64,000 nucleotides of DNA from Alteromonas stellipolaris (GTDB taxonomy: Bacteria; Pseudomonadota; Gammaproteobacteria; Enterobacterales; Alteromonadaceae): NCBI RefSeq assembly GCF_001562115.1, contig NZ_CP013926.1, positions 2,356,001 to 2,420,000 on the forward strand, given 5' to 3'. Below the pieces are notes generated by a model. The model was not told the DNA's origin and ran no database searches. It saw nothing but the letters and a program-made list of their open reading frames with translations. A program made the translations under genes and the position numbers. Positions 52,550-62,781 of the stretch are shown in pieces (position 1 is the stretch's first letter; each line of letters opens with the position of its first letter).

Positions 52550-55153
52550 TTAGTTAGATACAACGGTCTCATCAGTAATAGGTAATATCGTAGCGTCAGA
52601 CGCGATATACCCTGCTACTTCCCTTTGCATTTCAGCCGTCACTGCCGCACTGGCTGCTGGGCTTAAACTTGATGCATGCGCACCACTGTTGAATAAAACC
52701 AAGCCACTTAATGCATCGCTACCAGATTGAGTAGTTGTCACCTGCTCTAAACCAATGGTATTAGCAAGAGCTAACTGACCAGACAATGGTAATGATGTAC
52801 TAACGGGTATGACTTGGTCAGGCAAGTTTTCTTCACCGCCATCACCTACCACTGTCATCATATGTACCGGCGTCGTTTCACCAAGCGTAGTAGCATAGTT
52901 AGTTGGGTCACCAGCGTCCATCACCGTTTGTGCAGCAAATGCGAATTCAGCAAATACCGCATTCACTTCTGCAGCTTGTTCATCGCTTAAGGCATCCATA
53001 AATGCGCTTACCGCACCCACTAACTGTGCTTCTGAAACATCAGTTGTGCCATAAAGCTGAGTTAACAAGGCAACAAACTCTTCAGACGACTGAGATAAAA
53101 GCAATCCTTTAATGAGCGGACCAAAGGTAGGAGACTCAAGTAAGAACTGAGCCGCACCGCCTCCTGGAGACTCTAACGAGGCTTGTTTAACAGCGTACAT
53201 ACCGTCTAACGCACCTAATGTTTCGCCCATGCTGGTGTTAGCTACTGCGGCAAAGTTACCGCCAGTAATAGCGCCTAGTGATACACCCATGATAGATACA
53301 CGAGACATATCAAATGACACATTCTGACTTGCGGTAGCATCAACTACTGCGTTTAAACCTAAACGTAAGCCCAATAAATCAGACACGCTTTGACGCAGGT
53401 TATCACGCGCAGTTGGCAAGCTAGCCAAGTTCATGTAATGCGTAGCACTTACCGTTGTTGCATTAATTTCGTCTATACCGTCACCGTCTAAATCATAACC
53501 ACGAGTACCGTGAAGCGGTTGGTCGATAGCTACCGAAGCAATGCCTGCCAAAGACAATGTCCCCGTAATGGCTAGCATATCTTCTTTTTTACTGGTGATA
53601 CCATGGGCTAGAATTACTACAGGCCAACCCGCTTCTGGCATGCTGACAGAAAAGCCAAGTGCGCCCGCAATTGCTGGGTCAGGAATAGTCACCTGCACAT
53701 CTAGCGTCTCTTCACCCATGTTTCCGCCAGTCATCTGAGGGAATGGGTTAAACTTAGTGATGTTACGGGCGTTATCTAGCATTTCGCCATCAACACGTAA
53801 ATCAGATAAGCCAAGGCTCGAGCACGTTTCGAAATTGGGACCTGGTGTAGCACTAGCGAGTACTTCATCAGAAGCCGTTGCTAACACAATACCGCTGTCG
53901 CAGGCTGCTTGCCAAAACTCGTTAACCGGCGCTGTTGGGTTTTCTGCGCTTGGGACACCTAAGAAATAAGGAAGCGACACGCTACCTTCATAACGTTGTG
54001 CCGCACAAAATGGGCCCGCTTCAGCAAGTATGCCAGTTGACACAGCTACAGCGAAATCGTTTACTGCACCCCATTGGGCAGACAACTGACCTGATACAGT
54101 ACCCGCTAACCCAGCACACGTTTCAAGAGCACTGAAGTCAGTGGCTTCGATAATAGGCACTAAAGCTGCTGCCTCAGCAGGTAAATTATCTATACCAACT
54201 GAAACCGCACCAGCCACCACATCTTCGGTAACTAAGTTTAATGCTTCCATCGCCGTAGGTGCGCTATCAACGTCCCCCACTACAATAACTGGAAGTGCTT
54301 CACCTGCGGTTGGGTCTCCAGCAGCAGCGCGCGCAGCAAACTCACCCACCATCACTTTTTTGATAGTGTCGAGTGAATTCTCAATTGATTGAGTAGTGAA
54401 TGCAGAAACATAGGTGATATCTTCACGCTCATAACCTGCACCAATCACTGGGTTCACCAATGAGTTCACTATGCCTTGAAGTAGTAATTGAGCATCACTT
54501 GATAATGGTAATGTATTAATATCTTGTCGCGTTAAATCCCACGATGTAGAGCCTTGAACTGCTTTACCTGACGAATCTTTCAAAGCAGTGGTCATCACCA
54601 ACATGTGACCTTGAGCCGGCTTCAATGGCTTTAATGGCACAAAGGTGATAGTTGATTCATCAGCAAGAGAAAGTACATAATCTTCGCCGTAAACCAACTG
54701 GTCGCCAAGTTTACAACCCGCAGAAGGCGTTGTGATTTGCGCACAGTCTGGATCGTTTAAATCCAACCCTAAGGTTGCTTCAAACATCAACACACCCGCT
54801 GCTAAGGTAGAAGCGTCTAGCGAAACACCCGCTGGTGTCTCCACTGAAATAGCAAATGGATGCTGAGTTGACCAACCATCTAGCACGTTAAGTGCGTTTT
54901 GTGGGTCAGCGAAGTTAGTTGGATCGTCTACCGGAATGTTAAGGGTATAATCGAAGAATCCGTCATCCCCAGGCAGCATTAGAAGATCGTTAGGTATATT
55001 TAAATCGCCACTAGCGGGATCAAACACGATACGTGAAAATGGTGTTTGGACCTCTGTCTCGGCCTGAATATCGGACAGGGTATCATCGGAGCCGCCACAG
55101 CCTGTTAGACCCAGCGCAAGGGCCACACTGGAACTTAATATGAGTTTTCTCAT
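52550..55153 (-). CDS. VolA/Pla-1-type surface lipoprotein lipase
   Basis: 867 residues. Lipoprotein signal (MRKLILSSSVALALGLTGC), N-terminal bacterial virulence factor lipase domain (IVFDPASGDLNIPNDLLMLP; LNVLDGWSTQHPFAI), and a C-terminal alpha/beta hydrolase with nucleophile Ser625 in IMGVSLGAITGGNF. VolA of Vibrio is a surface-exposed lysophospholipase that frees fatty acids from host phospholipids. This fits the PsrA-type fatty-acid regulator and acyl-CoA genes in the window. Very low-complexity runs are absent, so the frame is reliable. Confidence 0.88.
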   Translation of the reverse strand: MRKLILSSSVALALGLTGCGGSDDTLSDIQAETEVQTPFSRIVFDPASGDLNIPNDLLMLPGDDGFFDYTLNIPVDDPTNFADPQNALNVLDGWSTQHPFAISVETPAGVSLDASTLAAGVLMFEATLGLDLNDPDCAQITTPSAGCKLGDQLVYGEDYVLSLADESTITFVPLKPLKPAQGHMLVMTTALKDSSGKAVQGSTSWDLTRQDINTLPLSSDAQLLLQGIVNSLVNPVIGAGYEREDITYVSAFTTQSIENSLDTIKKVMVGEFAARAAAGDPTAGEALPVIVVGDVDSAPTAMEALNLVTEDVVAGAVSVGIDNLPAEAAALVPIIEATDFSALETCAGLAGTVSGQLSAQWGAVNDFAVAVSTGILAEAGPFCAAQRYEGSVSLPYFLGVPSAENPTAPVNEFWQAACDSGIVLATASDEVLASATPGPNFETCSSLGLSDLRVDGEMLDNARNITKFNPFPQMTGGNMGEETLDVQVTIPDPAIAGALGFSVSMPEAGWPVVILAHGITSKKEDMLAITGTLSLAGIASVAIDQPLHGTRGYDLDGDGIDEINATTVSATHYMNLASLPTARDNLRQSVSDLLGLRLGLNAVVDATASQNVSFDMSRVSIMGVSLGAITGGNFAAVANTSMGETLGALDGMYAVKQASLESPGGGAAQFLLESPTFGPLIKGLLLSQSSEEFVALLTQLYGTTDVSEAQLVGAVSAFMDALSDEQAAEVNAVFAEFAFAAQTVMDAGDPTNYATTLGETTPVHMMTVVGDGGEENLPDQVIPVSTSLPLSGQLALANTIGLEQVTTTQSGSDALSGLVLFNSGAHASSLSPAASAAVTAEMQREVAGYIASDATILPITDETVVSN

Positions 55154-55469
55154 TCTTACTCCCTACAAGCATTGTTGTTATTCTGTGTATCTAAAACTCG
55201 CATTGCTTGTAAGATGGCACCTTTAAAGCCTTGTTCTTACTGCAAACTCACCGAGTTTCAAACATGTTAGACCAGTTGTATCTCCCTCAATCTTATTAAC
55301 TTTGTTGCAACTTTGCAAAGTTTTGTTAACGCTAAACGTTATTTTTTTTTACGTTTGGCGTTTTTATACTTCGAAAGTTTTACTTATTGCCCAGTGTGAG
55401 TATCATCTGCACCTATATAATATGAAACTATTGTGCAGAAAAACACATGCGAATTTATAAAGGAAACTG
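55154..55469. promoter_or_regulatory. Divergent intergenic region with two dyads
   Basis: 316 bases between the lipase and yciK without a gene. AACTTTGCAAAGTT (55309-55322) is a perfect 14-bp palindrome. AACGCTAAACGT (55328-55339) and ACGTTTGGCGTT (55351-55362) form a 12-bp stem with one G:T-type mismatch around a T-rich loop, followed by TTTTT. These are candidate operators or a hairpin. The AT-rich context suggests promoters for both genes. Confidence 0.45.
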
Positions 55470-56237
55470 ATGAACGATTATCAAGCCCCTGCCGATTTAT
55501 TAAAGGGTAAAGTCATTCTTATCACAGGTGCTGGCGATGGCATCGGTGCTCAAGCCGCTCGAACATACGCAAAACATGGCGCAACCTGTATTTTACTAGG
55601 CAGAACCGTCTCTAAGTTAGAAGCCGTTTATGACGAAATCGTAAATGCTGGGAGTGTTGGGAATGCTGAGCCGGCACCAGAACCCGCAATAGTACCTTTA
55701 GATATAAAAGGCGCAACACCGTCACACTACCAGCAAATGACACAAACCATTATAGACCAGTTCGGTAAACTAGATGGCGTATTGCACAACGCTTCGGTGC
55801 TTGGACATTTAAGTTCATTTAAAGATATTGAGCAGCAAGAATGGCTTGATGTGATGCAAACCAATTTAAACGGTACGGTGTTTTTAACTCAAGCGCTAAT
55901 CCCTGCCCTTGAAAAAGCAGACAATGCATCGGTTATTTTCACTACCTCTAGCGTTGGCCGCAAAGGGCGCGCGTTTTGGGGAACTTATGCGGTATCTAAG
56001 TTCGCTACAGAAGGTGTTATGCAGACATTAGCTGACGAGTATCAAAATAAGTCGCTACGCTTTAACTGTATTAATCCAGGCGGCACGCGCACTAATATGC
56101 GAGCTCAGGCTTTTCCAGCTGAAAACCCTGATACATTGAAAACACCTGCCGACATCATGCCTATGTATCTTTACCTCATGGGTAAGGACAGTATTGATGT
56201 GAATGGTCAATCTCTTGATTGCCAACCTAAGCGCTAG
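55470..56237 (+). CDS. yciK: YciK-like short-chain dehydrogenase/reductase
   Basis: 255 residues. SDR nucleotide motif VILITGAGDGIGAQAARTY, catalytic YAVSKFATEG (Tyr/Lys) and NASVLGHL. It follows YciK in length and end (MYLYLMGKDSIDVNGQSLDCQ). The substrate is not established. A terminator follows. Confidence 0.88.
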   Translation: MNDYQAPADLLKGKVILITGAGDGIGAQAARTYAKHGATCILLGRTVSKLEAVYDEIVNAGSVGNAEPAPEPAIVPLDIKGATPSHYQQMTQTIIDQFGKLDGVLHNASVLGHLSSFKDIEQQEWLDVMQTNLNGTVFLTQALIPALEKADNASVIFTTSSVGRKGRAFWGTYAVSKFATEGVMQTLADEYQNKSLRFNCINPGGTRTNMRAQAFPAENPDTLKTPADIMPMYLYLMGKDSIDVNGQSLDCQPKR

Positions 56238-56274
56238 CGCAAAAGATAACAAGCAACAGACCCCCAAAGAAAAA

Positions 56275-56296
56275 GCCGCGTAAAACGCGGCTTTTT
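56275..56296. terminator. Rho-independent terminator, bidirectional
   Basis: GCCGCG (56275-56280) / CGCGGC (56286-56291) with TAAAA loop and TTTTT. It separates yciK from glnS. Confidence 0.85.
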
Positions 56297-56397
56297 ATGA
56301 TGAACCTTTGTGTTTGGCCTAGCGCACTCCAATGAGTGCACTAGTAGCTGGCTAAAACAGTCACTGTTCGAATGACAATATCAACGACTATCTAGCT

Positions 56398-58065
56398 TTA
56401 GTCGCCTATTTTAGCCCAAGTATCACGTAATCCTACTGTGCGGTTAAACACAGGCTTATCGTCAGTACTGTCGGCATCTAAGCAAAAATAACCGGTACGC
56501 TCAAACTGCCATGCACCTGCTTCAGATCCTCGCTTAGCAAGCCCAGCTTCCGCCCAGCCAGTTAGAACCGTTAATGACTCAGGGTTTATCACATCGGTAA
56601 AGTTCTCTTCAGCGGCTGGATTCGGTACGTTGAACAAGCGATCGTATAACCTAAACTCAGCTTGCTGCGCAGTACCAGCGTCAACCCAATGAATCACGCC
56701 TTTAACCTTGCGGCCATCGGCAGGATCTTTACCTAAAGTGTCAGCATCATAAGTACAGTAAACGGTGGTTACATTACCGTCTGCATCTTTTTCTACACGG
56801 TTAGCTTTAACCACGTAGGCATTACGCAAACGTACTTCTTTATCTAGCACTAAACGCTTGAACTTTTTGTTTGCTGATTCGCGAAAATCTTCTGCTTCAA
56901 TCCAAATTTCGCGACCAAAACTAATTTCGCGAGTACCCATAGACTCATCACTTGGATGATTCGGCGCTACCAAGGTTTCGCTGTCGTTTTCTGGGTAGTT
57001 TTCAATCACTAATTTAATGGGATCGAGAACGGCCATCGCACGAGGTGCATTCACGTTTAGGTCTTCACGAACACACGCCTCTAACATGGACATTTCAACC
57101 ATGTTGTCCATTTTAGTCACGCCAATACGTTTACAAAATTCGCGTACCGAACCCGCGGTATAACCACGACGGCGTAGGCCAGCAACGGTAGGCATGCGAG
57201 GGTCGTCCCACCCGCTAACATGATTTTCTTCAACCAATTGAATCAAGCGACGTTTACTTAATACTGTATATTCAAGATTAAGACGTGAAAACTCATACTG
57301 ACGTGGCGTGCTGTCAATAGTGATATTTTCAATTACCCAATCATACAAACGGCGGTTGTCTTGGAACTCCAAGGTACACAACGAGTGCGTAATGCCCTCT
57401 ATTGCATCCGAAATACAGTGCGTGAAGTCGTACATAGGGTAAACACACCACTTATCACCCGTTTGATGGTGATGAGCGTGTTTAACACGGTAAATTACAG
57501 GGTCACGCATGCACATGAAGGGTGAAGCCATGTCAATTTTGGCACGAAGGCTACACTCGCCTTCTTTATACTCGCCCGCAGTCATTTTAGCGAATTCGCG
57601 CTGATTGGTTTCAACGTCGGTATCACGGTATGGGCTGTTTTTACCTGGCGCAGTTAATGTGCCACGTAATTCGCGCATCACGTCTTGGGTTGAAAAATCA
57701 ACATAAGCTAAGCCTTTGTCGATTAATTCATTAGCGAAGCCATGAAGTTGATCGAAATAATTTGAAGAGTAACGCTCTTCACCATCCCACTCAAAGCCCA
57801 ACCACTTAACGTCTTCTTTGATAGAATTTACGAACGCAATGTCTTCTTTTGCTGGGTTTGTATCGTCGAAACGCAGATTACAAGAACCTGAGTAATCTTG
57901 TGCAACACCAAAATTTAGGCAAATAGACTTTGCATGACCAATATGCAAAAAGCCATTTGGCTCCGGCGGGAACCGAGTTTTAATACTCTCGTGCACACCG
58001 TTGGCAAGGTCTTTGTCGATGATCTGACGGATAAAGTTGGTCGGACGGTGCTCAGTCTCGGCCAT
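56398..58065 (-). CDS. glnS: Glutaminyl-tRNA synthetase
   Basis: 555 residues from ATG 58065 (AAGGGGAA 7 bases upstream); a 12-codon in-frame extension to 58101 lacks a ribosome site. Class I HIGH motif in [21 protein letters not shown] counterpart in [12 protein letters not shown], anticodon-binding C-terminal domain complete. Charges tRNA-Gln. The upstream 58066-58335 gap separates it from the divergent LacI gene. Confidence 0.96.
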   Translation of the reverse strand: MAETEHRPTNFIRQIIDKDLANGVHESIKTRFPPEPNGFLHIGHAKSICLNFGVAQDYSGSCNLRFDDTNPAKEDIAFVNSIKEDVKWLGFEWDGEERYSSNYFDQLHGFANELIDKGLAYVDFSTQDVMRELRGTLTAPGKNSPYRDTDVETNQREFAKMTAGEYKEGECSLRAKIDMASPFMCMRDPVIYRVKHAHHHQTGDKWCVYPMYDFTHCISDAIEGITHSLCTLEFQDNRRLYDWVIENITIDSTPRQYEFSRLNLEYTVLSKRRLIQLVEENHVSGWDDPRMPTVAGLRRRGYTAGSVREFCKRIGVTKMDNMVEMSMLEACVREDLNVNAPRAMAVLDPIKLVIENYPENDSETLVAPNHPSDESMGTREISFGREIWIEAEDFRESANKKFKRLVLDKEVRLRNAYVVKANRVEKDADGNVTTVYCTYDADTLGKDPADGRKVKGVIHWVDAGTAQQAEFRLYDRLFNVPNPAAEENFTDVINPESLTVLTGWAEAGLAKRGSEAGAWQFERTGYFCLDADSTDDKPVFNRTVGLRDTWAKIGD

Positions 58066-58335
58066 TCGCGTGTTCCCCTTAGCGTTTAAATTAACGTTCA
58101 AAAATAATCGTAACGTTTAAGATTAATAAATATTATGAATTAGTATAACACTGACGTAAAACCGACAACCACGTTTTATTACACCTAGCCTTACAAGTGA
58201 TTAGTTTTAATGCGATGAAACGGTTTTTTACCGCTTCTGGTATTAAAAAACGGCGTGTGAATAGCAAAAAAAGCGTGGTTAGAAAAAAGTATGGTATCTT
58301 TCTTCTTGTCGACAACTCGGTCGTAGCAGACAAAC

Positions 58336-59385
58336 ATGGTGCCCATGAAAGAAAAAGCAACCTCTTTTGATATTGCACATTTGGCAGGCGTTTCTCAATC
58401 AACAGTATCAAGAGCGCTAAATAATAGCCCTTTGGTAAATCAAGAAACCCGTGATCGGGTTCAGCGTATTGCTCGTGAACTCAATTACAAAGTTGATAAA
58501 AATGCCAGTAATTTACGCAAGCAAAAAAGCAGCACCATAGCGCTTTTGTTGTTTGAAGATCCTACCTCAGATGATTCAATGATTAACCCTTTCTTCCTTG
58601 CCATGTTAGGTAGCATTACCCGCGCCTGTGCAGCTGCGGGTTATGACTTACTAGTGTCATTCCAAAACTTGGAAGACGACTGGCATGCAGAATATGAAGA
58701 TTCAAATAAAGCCGATGGCATTATTTTACTGGGGTACGGCGATTACACCGATTACCGCAGCAAAGTGGCACAACTTGAGTCACAAGGCACCCACTTCGTT
58801 CGTTGGGGCGCACCCGATGCCGCCCACCCTGGTGTTAGTGTTGGTTGTGATAACTTTCAAGGCGGCTACAGCATTACCGAGCATTTAATTGCTTTGGGCA
58901 GAACTCGATTTGCTTTTATTGGTGATTCCGGTAACAAAGCTCCTGAGTTTATGGCGCGTTTTCAAGGGTATAATGAAGCGCTAACAAACCATAATCTTTA
59001 CGAAAGTTCGTTGCAAAGCGATGCCGTTTCTACCGAAGAAGCCGGTTATGATGCCATTCAAGGTATGTTGAACGATGCCAACACTAACGGAACAGGATTA
59101 CCTGACGCTATTGTTTGTGCGTCTGATCTCATTGCAATGGGTGTATTAAGAGCGTTAAGGCAAACTGAGTTGAGTGTGCCCGACGATATTGCCGTGGTGG
59201 GTTACGATAATATCGCAGTGTCAGCTTTCACAACCCCTGCGCTAACCACCGTTCAGCAAAATACAAAGCTAGCTGGCGAATTATTGGTAAGTACGTTAAT
59301 TAAAGCTATTTCAAACGAAACAGTAGAAGATTTCCTAATGCCTGCCGAAGTCATCATTAGACATTCATGTGGGGCAAAAAGATAG
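58336..59385 (+). CDS. LacI/GalR-family transcriptional regulator
   Basis: 349 residues (start ATG 58336 or 58345). HTH KATSFDIAHLAGVSQSTVSR and hinge LNYKVDKNASNLRKQ at the N-terminus, then periplasmic-binding-like effector domain (VVGYDNIAVSAFTTPALTTV). Convergent with, and next to, a maltodextrin cluster, so control of those genes is inferred. Upstream 234 bases are AT-rich without a distinct operator. Confidence 0.88.
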   Translation: MVPMKEKATSFDIAHLAGVSQSTVSRALNNSPLVNQETRDRVQRIARELNYKVDKNASNLRKQKSSTIALLLFEDPTSDDSMINPFFLAMLGSITRACAAAGYDLLVSFQNLEDDWHAEYEDSNKADGIILLGYGDYTDYRSKVAQLESQGTHFVRWGAPDAAHPGVSVGCDNFQGGYSITEHLIALGRTRFAFIGDSGNKAPEFMARFQGYNEALTNHNLYESSLQSDAVSTEEAGYDAIQGMLNDANTNGTGLPDAIVCASDLIAMGVLRALRQTELSVPDDIAVVGYDNIAVSAFTTPALTTVQQNTKLAGELLVSTLIKAISNETVEDFLMPAEVIIRHSCGAKR

Positions 59386-59463
59386 GCTGCCTAAAGCTAA
59401 TAAGCGAGACTATCGAGAAATATGGAGATGCCCTGCTGAAACTTGATTTATAAATAGTAAAAA

Positions 59464-59507
59464 GGCGCTTATTATTAGTCAATAACACTAGCAATAAGCG
59501 CCTTTTT
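59464..59507. terminator. Long stem-loop terminator
   Basis: GGCGCTTATT (59464-59473) / AATAAGCGCC (59493-59502) with TTTTT following. It lies between convergent lacI-type and amylase genes, serving both. Confidence 0.85.
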
Positions 59508-59522
59508 GTTACGAAGTAAAAA

Positions 59523-61253
59523 TTATTGCGCTGACATCTGTTTGATAAGTGCCGCTTCTAGCGCATTTGAATCTAACGCCCCTTCCCTAACCCATACTTG
59601 AACGCCATTGGCGGATACTGACGTTGTTAACGGGTCACCGGCAACCAATTCACGTGTTTCACCAGACAATTGTTCAGACCATGTGCCAGCTTGCATATAT
59701 TCATCCACACTGAAATCGGCAGGTTTATCGGCCTTATTTAGCAGTACCAACGCGGTTTGTTGTACACTATCACTTTGTAAAACACGGTAAAATGCGGCTT
59801 CATGCCCGGCTAACTCAAGGTTGAACTGCAAACCTCGTTGAAGTACTGGTGTGTTTTTACGCACATTCGCAATTTTAGCCAATTCGATGGCAATAGGATG
59901 AGACTTTGCGTTGTCTATATTGTCTTGGCCAAAGTAATTGCGGTTACCTTGGTGTTCAGACGTACCACGCATAAAGCCAATTTCTGACCCTTGGTACACC
60001 ACAGGAATACCACGAACCGTAAATAACCAGTTATGGGCATTGATAAAGCCATTATCGGTAGCGTTAATACGCGCCATGTCGTGGTTGTCATAAAATGTAG
60101 TTAAATCATAAGGGTTGTTGTAAGGCCCATGGGTTAGATACAAAGTGTCGGCTAATGTAGCGAAGTCACTTTCAAGTGGCTTTTCGAACACTTTCACCAT
60201 GGCTTCTTGCATTGGGAAGTCAAGCACACTTACCGCGCCATTCTTTGGAAGGGTATGCTGCGCAATAAAGTTCGCATCATATTGGAAGCTTTCTCCGAAC
60301 ATAAAGAAGTCGGGATGTTCTGCCCTAACCCGGTCTGACATTTCTCGCCAAAAATCATGAGGGACATGTCGAATGGTGTCGATACGAAACGCATCCGCGC
60401 CTTGTGAAATCCAATAAAGGTAACTATTGATAAGATAATCTCTTACCTTGGGGTTTTGATCATCAAGATTAGACAACTTTACTAGGTCTGGGTAATCATG
60501 AAAAAACTCATGAAGTGGATTATTTTTTGGGTCTAAGTCTTCAGGGGCTAAATTCTGGTGATCAGCAACTAACTCACCTTCCGCATTATAAATTTCACCG
60601 TACCCTGGTTGGTCAGAGGGCATGGTGAAGCTTGGCGTACCGTGGTTTGCCACAATATCAAATACCGATTTCAAACCAAAATTTTCACGCATTTGTGTGG
60701 TGTATTGCTTCACACTTAAATCATGACTTATCAAATGCTCATCAGCTTTATAAAAATTAGTTGCCCAGTAACCGTGGTAGCCCGTTTTCCCGCCATCTTT
60801 AAAAGCGCCGCCATAAGTGATTTGCTCATCACCACTAAATGATTGGTTTGGGTTTTCTAGCACTGGTGTCATCCATACAGCAGTAAACCCCATATCGCGA
60901 ATATAGTCGCCGTTGTTTAGCACCCCTTTCAAATCGCCCCCCATGTACCCTACATACGCTTTTTCGCCGTTAGGGCCATTCATGGGAAGCTGCCAAGTTG
61001 GAAATTCTCCGCCTTGATTTTCATGGTTATTGCTGGGGTCGCCATCAACGAACCTATCGGTCATCACAAAATAAATTGCTTCGCTGGCAAACGGTGTGCT
61101 GGTGCCTAGAATAGTGACTTTTGTTTCAGCGTGTTTAGTAGAGCCTGTGCCGGCTTCTACACTGGACGCTGACGTACTAGCACAACCTGATATTGCACCT
61201 ACACTCAATGCAACTGTGATAGCAACGGTAAGGGTTTTTACTTTATGAATCAT
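59523..61253 (-). CDS. GH13 alpha-amylase-family lipoprotein
   Basis: 576 residues. Lipobox AISGCAST (Cys near 24). CGTase/maltogenic-amylase-like domain A: YFVMTDRFVDGDPSNNHEN, catalytic nucleophile in DAFRIDTIRHVP, acid Glu in FFMFGESFQYD and Asp in FYDNHDMARI; all three are present. Probably an outer-membrane-anchored enzyme that cuts starch or maltodextrins outside the cell. Start overlaps the end of the transporter gene by one base, so they are an operon. Confidence 0.9.
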   Translation of the reverse strand: MIHKVKTLTVAITVALSVGAISGCASTSASSVEAGTGSTKHAETKVTILGTSTPFASEAIYFVMTDRFVDGDPSNNHENQGGEFPTWQLPMNGPNGEKAYVGYMGGDLKGVLNNGDYIRDMGFTAVWMTPVLENPNQSFSGDEQITYGGAFKDGGKTGYHGYWATNFYKADEHLISHDLSVKQYTTQMRENFGLKSVFDIVANHGTPSFTMPSDQPGYGEIYNAEGELVADHQNLAPEDLDPKNNPLHEFFHDYPDLVKLSNLDDQNPKVRDYLINSYLYWISQGADAFRIDTIRHVPHDFWREMSDRVRAEHPDFFMFGESFQYDANFIAQHTLPKNGAVSVLDFPMQEAMVKVFEKPLESDFATLADTLYLTHGPYNNPYDLTTFYDNHDMARINATDNGFINAHNWLFTVRGIPVVYQGSEIGFMRGTSEHQGNRNYFGQDNIDNAKSHPIAIELAKIANVRKNTPVLQRGLQFNLELAGHEAAFYRVLQSDSVQQTALVLLNKADKPADFSVDEYMQAGTWSEQLSGETRELVAGDPLTTSVSANGVQVWVREGALDSNALEAALIKQMSAQ

Positions 61254-62743
61254 TATGCTAGTTCCTTATCAGCGACTTCAGCTTCTACTACGTCATGTTC
61301 TTTTACAAAAAATACAGCAATGGCGCCCAATAACATTGACGCTCCAGCGACAACGATTATGTATTTAGCCTCGTTATTGAACACACTACTTAAAATCCAA
61401 CCTGCAGTTAAACCAGACACTATTTGTGGTGCGGCTACCGTAAAGTTAAATATGCCCATATATACACCGGTTTTGTTGGCTGGTAACGCCCCCGCTAACA
61501 TGGCGTAAGGCATGGCTAAAATAGCCGCCCATGCAATCCCTACTCCAATCATTGGGATCAGTAGCTTCACGGCCCCTAGGGGCACAGTAACTTCAGTAAT
61601 TAACAAGTTTACATTCACCATGGTGAGGTCTTGGAAGAAAAGGAAGCTAACATAGCTTACGCCGCCCAAAATTAACGCCCCGGCATAAATGGTTTTTCTA
61701 CCAAATTTATCAGCTAGACGAGCAAGGAATACTGAGAAGACGGCGGCGAATACCGAGTAAGCAGCAAACAATATACCCACCCAGTCACCGGCTGCGCCTT
61801 TAGCGGCTACAATAGCGTCTGGTACTTGTGCAACTGAGGCAATGTGCGCTGGATCCCACCAGATCTTGTCAACGCCCCAGATATGCTGGGTAATTGCTGG
61901 TGTGGTATATACCCACATAATAAACAGGGCAAACCATGAAAAAAATTGTACAACGGCAAGTTGTTTCATGGTTTTAGGCATGTGAACAACCAAAGAAAAG
62001 AATTCTTTCATACGCACGGTAAAGGGTGCTTTTGGCGTATTTTGTGGCTCAACGTTACTTTCAGCGCTTAGGCCTTTGTATCTATTGTACTCTTCTGGTG
62101 AGTACTCTTTGGTGCGAAACACCGTCCAAATTACCGTACCAAGCAATACCGTAGCACCAATATAGAAAGCCCAAATAACAGAAGGCGCGACTTCGCCCAT
62201 TTGTGCAGTATTTTCAAGACCAACCACGTTAGTTAATACGAATGGCAATATTGAACCAATAACGGCCCCAATATTGATAAGCAACGATTGGATAGAGTAC
62301 CCAATGTTACGCTGCGACGGTGGCACCATATCAGACACTAAAGAACGGAAAGGCTGGAAGCACACATTAAAAGATGCATCCATTAGCGCGACCATCAGCG
62401 CCCCCATTAGCATTGGCGCTAGAAAGGCCACAAATAAAGGCGCATTAGGTAATAAAATCATACCTAGCACTGCAGCTACAGCACCGGCAAGAATAAAAGG
62501 TCGTCTTCGACCTAAACGGTTCCAGGTTCTATCAGACGCTGAGCCAACAATAGGTTGTACAATCAACCCCATAATTGGCGCTACAAGCCAGAAGAGTGAT
62601 AACGAATGAAGGTCTGCCCCTAGGTCGGAAAGAATTCGGCTTACGTTGGCATTTTGCAGCGCAAAACCAAATTGTACACCAAGAAAGCCAAAACTGACGT
62701 TCCATATTTGCCAGAAAGAAAGGCGAGGTTGAGTTGCTTGCAT
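61253..62743 (-). CDS. MFS/SLC45-type maltose or maltodextrin transporter
   Basis: 496 residues, about 12 membrane helices. N-terminal signature FWQIWNVSFGFLGVQFGFAL, loop DRTWNRLGRRRPFIL and DASFNVCFQPFRSLVSDMVP are typical of the MalT/SUT (SLC45-like) sugar:H+ symporters used by marine bacteria. It would import maltose produced by the flanking GH13 enzymes. 38 bases separate it from the upstream enzyme gene. Confidence 0.87.
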   Translation of the reverse strand: MQATQPRLSFWQIWNVSFGFLGVQFGFALQNANVSRILSDLGADLHSLSLFWLVAPIMGLIVQPIVGSASDRTWNRLGRRRPFILAGAVAAVLGMILLPNAPLFVAFLAPMLMGALMVALMDASFNVCFQPFRSLVSDMVPPSQRNIGYSIQSLLINIGAVIGSILPFVLTNVVGLENTAQMGEVAPSVIWAFYIGATVLLGTVIWTVFRTKEYSPEEYNRYKGLSAESNVEPQNTPKAPFTVRMKEFFSLVVHMPKTMKQLAVVQFFSWFALFIMWVYTTPAITQHIWGVDKIWWDPAHIASVAQVPDAIVAAKGAAGDWVGILFAAYSVFAAVFSVFLARLADKFGRKTIYAGALILGGVSYVSFLFFQDLTMVNVNLLITEVTVPLGAVKLLIPMIGVGIAWAAILAMPYAMLAGALPANKTGVYMGIFNFTVAAPQIVSGLTAGWILSSVFNNEAKYIIVVAGASMLLGAIAVFFVKEHDVVEAEVADKELA

Positions 62744-62781
62744 ATTTTGCTCTATTTATTGTTTTACTATGATAATTCGCA

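Noticed and set aside
54141..54392. Forward open frames within the lipase gene
   Set aside because: Low-complexity shadow frames of a high-confidence reverse-strand gene.
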